Positions 35,500 to 45,209 of a DNA stretch of 64,000 nucleotides are shown in pieces. The stretch is from Coprinus comatus. Its lineage: Eukaryota; Basidiomycota; Agaricomycetes; Agaricales; Agaricaceae. The translations under genes and the position numbers were made by a program. The stretch is taken from the NCBI GenBank assembly GCA_034638255.1, contig JAWPGT010000059.1:1-64000 (forward strand), given 5' to 3'. Under the pieces are notes generated by a model. The model searched no databases. It was not told the origin of the DNA and worked only from the letters and a program-made list of their open reading frames with translations. How positions within the stretch are numbered: position 1 is the stretch's first letter; every line of letters begins with the position of its first letter.

Positions 35500-36857
35500 A
35501 TGTCCAGAATAGGGCTGCCGCCCGTAACCGTATAATACGGTTTACGGGCCACCCGTATACGGTATACGGTACCGTACCGTAAGAGCGATCAAGTAGCCTC
35601 AATACGGTACGGTTGACGGTACGGAGTGTACCGTACTGTACCGTATTTTTTGCCCGTCGACGGCCGTATGGACGGTAGTCGGTCATGACATCATGTGATA
35701 CCATCAATGGTACGTCGAAACGTCATCGATTCATAACACTCAGTCTCTCCTCAATCAGTAACATAAACTCTCTCGCAATGGCACAGTCATCCACTATTTC
35801 TAGAGTATTTTAAAAAAAATTACAAGAACAACACTTGTATTTTTATCTGATTTCTATGTTTATAACTCTATATATTGAGTCTTGAATGTTTAATAAGTTA
35901 ACGCCGGGTTAGAACCAAGCCAACACCAGCTCAATGACCTTGTCGAAATAATGATGGTGATAGACTTACCCGTATACCGTAAAAGTACGGTACGTACCGT
36001 AAGATGTCCTTTACCGTACCGTACCGACCTTGAAATATTTATTATACGGTACGGCTACGGTACGGGAAAGGCCGTATTATGACCGTAAATTATACGGCCG
36101 TAACCGTATACGGTACGGGCGGCAGCCCTAGTCCAGAATTCCTATCCCGAACATCGTACTCTACGGCGAGTCTGGGTGTGGCAAGAGCAGCATCATCAAC
36201 ATGCTTGCCAACGAGCCGGTTGCTAATACTTCGAGTGGGACAGAGAGTTGCACTTTTGAAAACGATGGATATGTCGTTGATATTGAGGGTGTTGGTGATA
36301 TGAAATTATGGGATACAGCTGGTCTTGATGACGAATATAAAGAGGAGAACTCGGATGGGCAGATCAACATCGAAGCGATAACTCAGCTCTACAAATTGCT
36401 CCATTCGCTGTCGAACCCTGGAATCAGTCTCCTTGTATTTGTTGTGCGAGGAAATCGATTCAAGAACAACACACCCCGAAATTGGAGGTTATTTCATGAC
36501 ATTATTTGCCAGGGGAAAGTACCCAGTGTAATTGTGGTCACGAATTTGGAAGCGGAGGAGGATATGAATCAGTGGTGGTTAGATAATAAGGGGAAGTTTG
36601 AAGTATGCGGTATATGCCCAAATGGTTATGTTTGCATCACAGCAGTGAAAGGGAAGCGGAGGAACGGAACACATGTATATGATGAAGAATACAAGGAGTC
36701 GAGAAAAAGAGTAATCCACCTCATTCGCTCTACATATTTGGAACGTCAAAGTGCTAAATTTAGTTCCCATCAATATTCCGGAAAGCGCGCCGTCCCTCTG
36801 GTTTGGGTTCGTGGACCGTGTTTTGCGACAAAGCTATGTTGGCTGCACGTAGCGTAA
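35500..36857 (+). pseudogene. AIG1-like GTPase copy 2, split by a hAT MITE and 3' truncated
   Basis: The G domain from 36131 reads SRIPIPNIVLYGESGCGKSS (P-loop), WDTAGLDDE (G3) and SVIVVTNLEAEED (G4), clearly the family of the GTPase at 32566. Its start codon, ATG at 35500-35502, is separated from the rest by the element at 35510-36130: the pre-insertion sequence would read ATG TCC AGA ATT straight into the domain. The 3' end lacks the final 100 or so residues of copy 1 and runs out at 36857, overlapping the start of the MetRS gene. Probably non-functional unless translation starts at ATG 36201, which would omit the P-loop. Confidence 0.8.
35510..36130. mobile_element. hAT-type MITE, 621 bp
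   Basis: Perfect 17-bp terminal inverted repeats, TAGGGCTGCCGCCCGTA at 35510-35526 and its complement at 36114-36130, flanked by an exact 8-bp duplication GTCCAGAA (35502-35509 and 36131-36138). An 8-bp duplication and TAGGG..TG ends are typical of hAT transposons. About 30 copies of CCGTA/TACGG crowd both subterminal regions, like the transposase-binding repeats of hAT elements. There is no transposase ORF, so it is non-autonomous. Confidence 0.88.
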
Positions 36858-38818
36858 TATGGCGCCGACACCCAGTAGTTCTCTTAGTCCGACAAACGCA
36901 TAAGGTTTCAGACATCAAGCCATACTACGTCACTACACCAATCTTTTATCCAAACGCGGGTAAGGTCCTCAGTTGTCAATTTCAATCATAAACATAGCAT
37001 ACTCATCTTGCTTCAGCGCCGCACATTGGTCACTTGCATTCATTGGTAACAGGGGATATATTCGCGCGTTATAATCGTATCGCACATCCCACAAAACTTG
37101 TGAATTATCTTACTGGTACAGACGAACATGGGCTGAAGATTCAGAAAGCAGCAGCGGCAGCCGGAAAACCACCACGTGAATTCTGCGATGTTTTGAGCCA
37201 GCAGTTCAAGGTATGTTCGAGGTGTTTTAATATGAATCAGAATATTACAACTCCTTGCGCTGCAGACATTATCCGAAGCTGCTCACATCCACTCGACTAC
37301 ATTTTGCCGTACCTCAGATCCAAAGCACCACAAAGCCGTGGCTCACGTTTGGAATGCCTTGAAAACAAAGCGCCTCATTCACAAAACAAAGTACTCTGGG
37401 TGGTACTCTGTTACGGATGAATGTTTCTACACTCCCCTTCAAGTTACACCAGCACCTACCCCTGAAACCCCGACCCCGAGCTCATGTGGCAATTTCGACT
37501 GGTTCTGTAGTGGAATGGCATTCTGAAGAAAACTACGTATTCCATCTTGGTGCTTTCCGTCAGCAACTTCTCCATCATTACCTTAAAAATCCGAACGCCA
37601 TTTTCCCGCCACAGTATCATGCGGATATTGTTCAGAGTTTACGAGCGTCAATTGAGGAGGAAGGTAAAGAAGCTGGAGAGGGTTTGGAAGAATTAAGTAT
37701 CTCAAGGCCAAGGGAAAGGTTGAGTTGGGGTGTTCAAGTTCCAGGAGATCCGTCACAAACAGTTTACGTCTGGTTCGATGCCCTTCTCGTGTACCTTTCT
37801 GGTGTTGGTTTTCCGGAATCAATCGAATCCACCGGATACCCTGCACCTTGGCCGCCCAATCTACAAATCATTGGAAAAGATATTCTGCGGTGAGGCATAC
37901 CATGAAAAAGCTTGCGAACTCCTACTTACGATGAGGTAGATTCCATGCCATATATCTTCCTGCCATATTAATGGCGCTCAAGTTCCCTCTAGCCCAACAA
38001 ATACTAGCGCATGCTCATTGGACAGTAGATCAAAAAAAGATGTCTAAGAGTATCGGAAACGTTGCGGACCCATTCGAAGCTATTGAGCATTATGGTGTTG
38101 ATGTAGTTCGCTGGTATCTTGCTCGTGTCGGCGGCCGATGGCGAACGGATGTTGGTATGTGCTTCAACGCTGTGGTCCTGGCTGCCTATTTATCATTCCC
38201 AGATTGGTCGAAACCTCAACTAGAGAAGCATAGTCGCGAGATCCAGTCGATGTTGGGCAATTATTTCCTCAGAGTTACATCGCCAAAGCTCGTCGCTCGT
38301 GCTGTCCAGGCACCTTACATGTCCCTAACGTCTATCCACAAACATTTCTCGACTAAAGAAGATGAGATAAGCAAGGAGCTCATCCAATTGATGGATTTAC
38401 AAAGAGAGGTACCGTTGAAAGTGCAGCAAGACATGGAAAACCTTGAGGTAGCAGAAGCGTTACAGCATTTAACAGATTTGATGCGATTGGTAAATTTTAT
38501 TTTATTTCGATTCTTAATTGACTCAATGTTCTGATGATTTGGCATTAGGCAAATAAATCCTTGAGTGATATTGCTCCATGGCAGAAATCTACGCCACTAG
38601 AACTTGTTTGGGCAAGCTATATCACTTCCATTGAGACACTGCGAATACTTGGTATTTGTTTACAACCATTCCTTCCAAAAGCTGCGGATGCGTTATTGGA
38701 GGCATTAGGTATAGAATATGGGCCAGGTCGATTATGGGAATCCGCTGAGGTTTTGGGTGGGTTGAAGGAAGGAAAGGTCAAGAATCTTAGCGAGATTAAA
38801 GGCGTTAGATTATTTTGA
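36836..38818 (+). CDS. MSM1: Methionyl-tRNA synthetase, mitochondrial type
   Basis: Charges tRNA-Met, class I synthetase. Exons: 36836-36959, 37017-37210, 37266-37889, 37941-38154, 38203-38489, 38549-38818. The N-terminus (MLAARSVIWRRHPVV) is Arg-rich without acidic residues, a likely mitochondrial targeting peptide. Signature PHIGHLHS is split by intron 1 and KKMSKSIGNV lies at about 38030. TGTDEHG, ENYVFHLG and VYVWFDALLVYL fit bacterial-type MetRS. One frame shift lies at CCCC 37474-37477; dropping one C joins the two conserved halves, so a sequencing error is likely. The start overlaps the decayed end of the GTPase upstream. Confidence 0.92.
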
Positions 38819-39054
38819 TGTGAAAGCCAGAAAATAACTATTGTATCACATTTGAAAGACTGGAAATATGTGAGTACTTATAGGCAATTTTGTATCAATA
38901 AATGTTCAACGTAATGACGGAGAAGTTGCTGACGGAAATGAGATACGTAGTTCCTTCTTTATCAGATTACCATCATCTCGGCGCCATATTGCACGACGGG
39001 TAGCAAACATAATTATACGCTTTGTCGATGTGAACTAAAAGTAGTACAATGTCG
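38819..39054. other. Short spacer
   Basis: 3' flank of the MetRS gene; no feature. Confidence 0.4.
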
Positions 39055-39270
39055 TCATGCAAAATTCAGAAGATGGGATTCTTGAAAGCAAAGTGATTTT
39101 GTTCGTGGGGATGACGGTGGCGACTGTCGGAAATTCTCCTCCGATGTTGCCACACTTCTGGTGACTGGACGAACATAGGTGGAAAGTGACGATAGTGCGG
39201 CAGCGTTTCGTTCAAATTCATCCTGAGTCATCGCCACTTTCGAAGAATTTATATCTACGGTTACAGTGGT
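39055..39270 (-). pseudogene. Detached 3' exon of a cluster kinase
   Basis: The minus strand reads SSKVAMTQDEFERNAAAL, then a Ser/Pro-rich region with SPPSSPRTKS, matching the last exon of kinase copy 1 (SKVTMTQDEPRRN ... SPPSSPRSKS at 24562-24761). It is preceded by the same intron type (GTAAGC...GTAG). No other kinase exon is nearby. It is a dispersed gene fragment between two tRNA synthetase genes. Confidence 0.75.
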
Positions 39271-39435
39271 GCGAGCGGCCCAGGTATATTTCTGCTTACC
39301 ATCTCGGAAGATCATCGGTATATTATTATTTGGTTTACCCAAAAGTGATAAATAGCGGCGATTGCCGAAACGTCGAGTCAATTAGAATCTTGAAAAAGTT
39401 GATTAAGTACTTGCTTACCCTTTCCCCGTTCCGAA

Positions 39436-41100
39436 ATGGCTACTGCTGAGGAGAAATACGACCTCATAACTCAAAGGTTGCAAGAAGTTCTTGGTGGTGA
39501 CAGTATTAAGGCTATCCTAGCTGAAGGTCGCAACCCAAAGTGTTACTGGGGTTAGCATCTATATTATATTGTTATCTAAAGCACTAATTTAACTGATTGT
39601 GCAAATAGGAACTGCCCCTACTGGACGACGTACGCTCTAATGTTGTGAAAACGTTTTATAGTTTTTCTCAGCAGTATAGTTGCACAGCACACATCGGATA
39701 TTTTGTACCTCTAACGAAGATTGCGGATTTCTTGAGAGCGGGTGTTGAGGTAACGTGATTCATAATTGACTCAACGCGAATGGAGTCTAACCAATCAATA
39801 GGTTACTATTCTTCTCGCCGGTATTTACATTCACCTATTTTTTGAACCTCATTGCCCACGACATAAATTTCAGATGTTCATGCTTTCCTCGACAACCTTA
39901 AAGCTCCAATCGATCTTGTTAGTCATCGCACAAAATACTACAAGTACCTTCTCATTGCGACGTTCACTTCACTCGGTATTCCAACCTCAAGCCTGCGTTT
40001 CGTAGAAGGATCATCCTACCAGTTGACGAAGGAGTACAATCTTGATAACTACAAGTTGTGTGCAACGGTTTCAGAACATGACGCCAAGAAGGCAGGTGCC
40101 GAAGTAGTGAAGCAAGTCGAGAGTCCCTTGTTGAGTGGCCTATTATACCCTGGTTTGCAAGCCCTCGATGAAGAATATTTGGGAGTTGATTTCCAATTCG
40201 GTGGCGTTGATCAGGTAGGCGGCGATTATCCACTTTTTGGAGCTATTTATTAATTACCACCTCTAGCGTAAAATTTTCACGTTTGCTGAACTCTACTTAC
40301 CCAAACTTGGTTACAAGAAGCGTGCTCATTTGATGAACGCAATGGTACCTGGTCTTGCAGGTGGAAAAATGTCTGCTTCCGATCCCAACTCCAAAATCGA
40401 TTTCTTGGATGCTCCTGAAGTCGTTCGTAAAAAGCTCAAAGCTGCTTTCTGTGAAGAAGGAAACGTAGAAGAGAATGGCGTTCTTTCCTTCGTAGAAGCT
40501 GTCCTCATTCCAATCAGTCAGCTTCGGCTTGACAGGTTGAAGGGTGATGTTGTATTGGAGGCAGGTAATGGTGATCAAAGACCCTTTATCACAGATGATG
40601 CCCCAGAGGGAACAGTATTCACGATTGAGAGAGATGAGAAGTTTGGAGGCAATACACATTATAAATCATTTGCGGAGATGAAGGAGGATTTCAGGGAGAA
40701 GAAGTTACATCCTAAGGACCTGAAAATTACAGTTACCAATGGCATCAATCGACTTCTAGAACCCGTCAGACAGGCATTTTTGGCAGACGAGGAATGGCAG
40801 AAGATTGAAAAACTCGCTTATGTTGACCCGAATGCTAAACCAGAGAAGAAAAAGAAGGTTAGTGAATTTTGGAACCATTCTTGGAATTTCGTTATTTACT
40901 CCACGTTTCTCCAGGAGAGGATCTACCACCCACCACCTCCGGGCAAAGGAAAGAACGCACAGAAACAAAATCCATTAGTGGATGGTAATGCGACTGCTGC
41001 CTCTGTCGAAACAACACCTTTAACTCCAACACTGCCGGCTTCAGAAGCTCCACAACAACTGCCCGAACAAGCGACACCCGCCAATGGTCCTTCTACATAG
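39436..41100 (+). CDS. TYS1: Tyrosyl-tRNA synthetase, cytosolic
   Basis: Class I synthetase that attaches tyrosine to tRNA-Tyr. Exons: 39436-39550, 39609-39629, 39688-39749, 39802-39820, 39874-40214, 40267-40857, 40915-41100; several are very small and all phases agree. Motifs: [18 protein letters not shown] (HIGH equivalent, assembled from four exons), [33 protein letters not shown] and GGKMSASDP (KMSKS equivalent), the eukaryotic/archaeal form. The C-terminal tail (lysine run, then PPPPGKGK and a Thr/Pro-rich end) follows the last intron, which is also open in frame. The last exon and 3' flank were copied downstream to 44662-44960. Confidence 0.94.
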
Positions 41101-41321
41101 TTTTTAATGTTTTAATGTTGCTTATCGCTTATATTTGTTGATGTGGTAGATATCCCACTCTCAAATCTATATTCTCTCCAACGATAAGCAGCAAACCAAA
41201 TCCGTTACTAAGATCACCACGAGGCCGTCCCTCAATTATCAAACTCTGCTGCGCAGAAGTAGAAGCAAAACACGTTTTCAGCATCTGGGTTCGATTCACA
41301 CAGCCTTTACCAACTAAGGGG

Positions 41322-41328
41322 TATAAAG
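41322..41328 (+). promoter_or_regulatory. TATA box of dynamin copy 1
   Basis: TATAAAG 73 bases before the ATG at 41395, followed by a leader almost identical to the one before copy 2. Confidence 0.6.
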
Positions 41329-41394
41329 CCTTCTCGTTTCCCAGATCAACGCAATTCCCTCACATTCTTGTGAGCTGCTAACAAGAGACAGAAA

Positions 41395-44216
41395 ATGCTT
41401 CGTGGCTTTAGCTTCAGACGTCGACGTCGTCCTTCGGGTGCCTCTTCGCATTCCTCAACTGCATCTTCCCTTATAGAGCCCGAAAACCCTGATATTCCTC
41501 CCCCTGAGGGTCCAAATCCTGGCACAGGCCAAGGACTTGCAGATGGAGAATATGCACGGCGCTCCCGGGCTCTGATGGACCTACATAGGGATCTCAATAA
41601 TTTAGGGTCAGTTGTTCATTTTTTTCTATTACTGTTTATAAATTTATCCTGATCGTACTGCTGGACTTCTACTTAAGGGCTCATAATATGTTTGACATCC
41701 CTAAAATTGTGGTTATTGGGAATCAATCCGGTAGGTGTTTGTGATACCATGTCACTACTATTAATTCTTTTTTTTGAACATAGCGGGTAAGAGTTCTTTG
41801 GTGGAAGCGGTTACAGGTGTAAGTAGTGGTAATAGTAATAATAACCTAGAATATATCGCTGATACCGATTTTCTTGGGTTGATAGATCAATGTTCCAAGG
41901 GACAGTGGTACCTGTACACGGTACGTTTATCTTCATGTTCAATCATTTAATCCCTTGATACTAACTCTTCCTCTTGGTCTCTACAGCTGCCCAGTGAAGT
42001 GTGCCATGACCAGCACTAATGAGAACTGGAGTTGCACCATTTCACTTCGATTGGAGTATGACGCGAATGGACGACCATTGCGAGGTGGAACGAGGACTGA
42101 AACGTTTGGGCCTGCTATTATCCAAAATAAAGGAGATGTGGAGATTTGGCTTAGAAGAGCACAGGCTGCTATTTTGAGTACAAATCTTGATAAAGAACGG
42201 TGGTATAACAAGTCGGCGGATGAAATTCGAAATGAAGTCAATACTGGGGTGGGAAATGACTCTATGATGATGTTTACGAAGAATACGATTCAAGTTGATA
42301 TTAGAGGACGCGGGTTGATTGATTTGTCGTTCGTGGATTTACCAGGTGAATTCTAAGTGCATTGGATAGTTGGGACCAATCATTCTGATATGCAATACAT
42401 AGGATTAATCCAGAATGCAGAACCTCCCGTTATTGCGCTCGTCCGAAATCTAGTCATGGATCACATCCAAGGCGACAATACCTTAATTTTGGTGACGGTC
42501 CCTGCTAGTGGTATAGTGACACCCCGACTCTTCTAGAACGTCTTCTGACTTATTCTCTTCAATATACAGATGACATTCAGAATCAAGCTGCAATACGATG
42601 CGCAAGAGATGTAGATCCTTCAGGAACAAGAACGATCTGTGAGTCATTGTTGTTATTCCCTCACAGTTCAATGTTTCCGACAAGTATCTTCTAGGTGTCA
42701 TCACGAAGCCCGATACGGTCGGCTCAGGAGCAATCGGCGCCCAAGATAACTGGAAGGAAGTTATGATGAATGCACAAGATTCTCCCAACTACCTTCAACA
42801 TGGATATTATTGTGTCAAGCTTCCAGATGATGCTCAGCGTAGGCGTAATCAATCGGCGGACCAAGTGACTGGAAATTATTTCGACGTGAAACAAGGCCTT
42901 GGTCTGAAGTGCGAAACCGCGGAAGGTTTGGGGTTGCCAATCTTGTTAGGGATATTAGCATGCTACTCGTTCAACTTATCGAGAAGAAGTAAGTGTTTGG
43001 TAATGATAGCATTACGAAACGTACTCATGAGTTCTTTTCAGTCTTCCAGCGCTGCGCATCGCTGTTGAAGAAGCGTTGAAGTTATGTTACGAGCGACTTG
43101 GGCAGCTACCAGCACTCTCACAAGGAGGCCCACTCGCAACCATTATCCCCATGCTCAATTCTTTCTTGAGCGACCTACGATCTGCGGTTGCTGGCGATAC
43201 TCACAAGGAACTTGCTCAACAATGCAGAGAGCGATATGGAATATTAAGACAGGCTATTCACCATACGGAACCCCAGTTCCAGTTTTCTGCTGGCGTACAT
43301 CAGCCTCAAATATTATCTACTGTCACCGGATCTCTTAACCTTACAGATGTCCGCCAAGTGATCAAGACGTAAGTGGATTGCTATTTGACAGGTAGACAAA
43401 TTGACGAAGGGCGTAACAGGGCTACAGCTTGGGAACTTCCTGGGGTTATACCTTATGATGCAATTAAATTTCTAATAAGACGTTTCCTCCAAGGATGGGA
43501 CGAGCCCACCAAGAGTTGCTTTGAGGATATATACCAGTTATTCTCAGAACTAGTGCACGAACTTGCCCGTGTGCGGTTTGGAGCCTATCGAAACCTGCAT
43601 AATTATGTTCTGTAAGTCATCGGCATTTATTTTTATTAGGGCTAGTAAGATTAAGTCTCTTGATCAACAGATATCATGTCCGATCCGACCTGGAAAAGTG
43701 CAGGACTGAAGCTCTTTTGTCTGTCGAGAAACTTATCAAACTGGAAGACGATCCCTACTTCACCCAACGCAACAACTTTTCCGAGAAACGCCTCGAGTAT
43801 ATACGAACATATAATCAGTATGCACACGCATATGCTCAAGAGATTGATGTGATGTCCTGGGTGAAAATTTACTTTGATTTTGCAATGGAGGTATGTAGTT
43901 CCTCGAATAACGGGCATCATTTTTATTGATTACCGCTCAGCGATTTACTGATTCTATGCCGTTGATGGAACAACACGATCTCATACAAGCTCTCAGTTCG
44001 AGATTAGAGAAGACTTTGTTTGATGATCTCACGCGTTCTCCTAGTTCTCATAACAATCCTCCTCCAAATCATGCAGATTTAATTGCGGAAGATCCGGTTA
44101 TTGCACGAGAACGGCGGGAACTTTTGGATAGGCGACAGCGTCTTGTTGAAATAAGCGCCGTTTGGATATATTCTCGGTTTCTTAACATCGCAATTGTTGC
44201 TCAATGTAATATATAA
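41395..44216 (+). CDS. Dynamin-like GTPase (Mx-like), copy 1
   Basis: Large membrane-remodelling GTPase. Twelve exons: 41395-41606, 41678-41730, 41784-41818, 41886-41920, 41987-42345, 42403-42510, 42572-42637, 42695-42988, 43042-43368, 43420-43611, 43671-43890, 43941-44216. G1 GNQSAGKSS, G2 RDSGTCTRCP, G3 DLPGLIQN and G4 TKPD are present; stalk and GTPase effector domains follow, with no PH or proline-rich domain. The Ser/Arg-rich N-terminal 50 residues precede DIPKIVVIGNQS. The exon 8 frame breaks at AAA 42889-42891; one more A restores the reading shared with copy 2. The C-terminal end past about 44150 is also shifted against copy 2. Cellular role unknown; Mx-like dynamins are numerous in agaricomycetes. 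Confidence 0.88.
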
Positions 44217-44661
44217 CTCGTCTCCACGCAGTGAAAAAAATGTAACCTAGTTTCCTAAGAATCCAATGTCTGATGACTCTACTTTATTTATTATGCAAAA
44301 TCGAGGGTAAAGCGCACATTTCTAGTGAGAAGGCTCATGTAATACTTCTCGTGTACCACGACTGGATCACGACGATTACCCCTAGGCTCGTCCCTGCTCG
44401 CTCATATTTACTGTCATTACAGTTCACTAACTCATCAAATTATAAATATCCCTTGTTTCCTCTTAAATCCCCACTCATCTTCTTCAGAACACCACGAGGT
44501 GTACAACGTGGGCGAGCCGTCACACTCGTCCCCGCTACACTAGTGTACCACCTGGAGCAAAACCTAGAAGGTGGAACTTTTACCGATAGGCGCCTATTTC
44601 GTCTCTCTCGATTCCTCGACTCCCATCACGACGAGGTCTTCACATCCCAATCATAAAATTT
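44217..44661. other. Spacer between duplication units
   Basis: The first part (to about 44340) matches the 3' flank of copy 2 near 48110-48190. The 127-codon ORF at 44273-44656 has no motif and is probably not a gene. Confidence 0.5.
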
Positions 44662-44960
44662 GGTGGAACTTCGTTATAAGTTCCTCCGCGTTTCTGGTCT
44701 ACCACCACCAACGCCTCCAGACAAAGGAAAGAACACATAGAAGCAAAACCCACCACATGGGGATGCTACTACTGCAGTCTGTCGAAACAACACTTTCAGC
44801 TCAAATACTGTCAGCTCTCAGAAGCCACACAACCACAACAGTAGCCTCCCGAACAGGCTAACGCTCCTTCATGAATCATAATCTAGCACAACCTGGATTT
44901 ATCTAATGTTTTAATGTTGCCTATTGCTTACGTATATTGTTATGGAGGTATCTTTCATAC
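44662..44960 (+). pseudogene. Copied last exon of TyrRS
   Basis: Homologous to 40880-41150: end of the last TyrRS intron, the [14 protein letters not shown] stretch (here degraded), the SVETT stretch and the TTTTAATGTTGC 3' flank. It marks the left breakpoint of the tandem duplication. It has no upstream TyrRS exons and cannot be functional. Confidence 0.8.
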
Positions 44961-45136
44961 TTATATTGCTTTTTCAACTCTTTAAATGAATCATGATAAC
45001 TGAGAAACCAACTCTGCTGCTAATTTACCATGAGGTCGAGTTCCGTGCCTCAATTACCAAATACCTAGATTGAAGGAAGCAAAACACGTTTCCAATACTC
45101 GTGGTTTGATTCACACGGCCCTAATAAACGAAGATG

Positions 45137-45143
45137 TATAAAG
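45137..45143 (+). promoter_or_regulatory. TATA box of dynamin copy 2
   Basis: TATAAAG 73 bases before ATG 45210, the same spacing as copy 1. Confidence 0.6.
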
Positions 45144-45209
45144 CCTTCTCATTTCCCAGATCAACGCAATCCCCTCACATTCTTGTAAACTGCTAACAAG
45201 AGACAGAAA

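Larger units (their letters stand above)
40880..44340 (+). repeat. Tandem duplication, unit 1
   Basis: Covers the last intron and exon of TyrRS, the spacer, and dynamin copy 1 with its 3' flank. Unit 2 is at 44662-48190, offset about 3.78-3.81 kb. Identity is very high across promoter, exons and introns of the dynamin 5' half and much lower after about 42880. Confidence 0.85.

Noticed and set aside
41285..41300. GGTTCGATTC box before dynamin copy 1
   Set aside because: B-box-like, but copy 2 has a changed base and no A-box or stem was found. Probably chance.
44273..44656. 127-codon ORF between the duplication units
   Set aside because: Partly 3' flank shared with unit 2; no motif and no conservation of the frame there.
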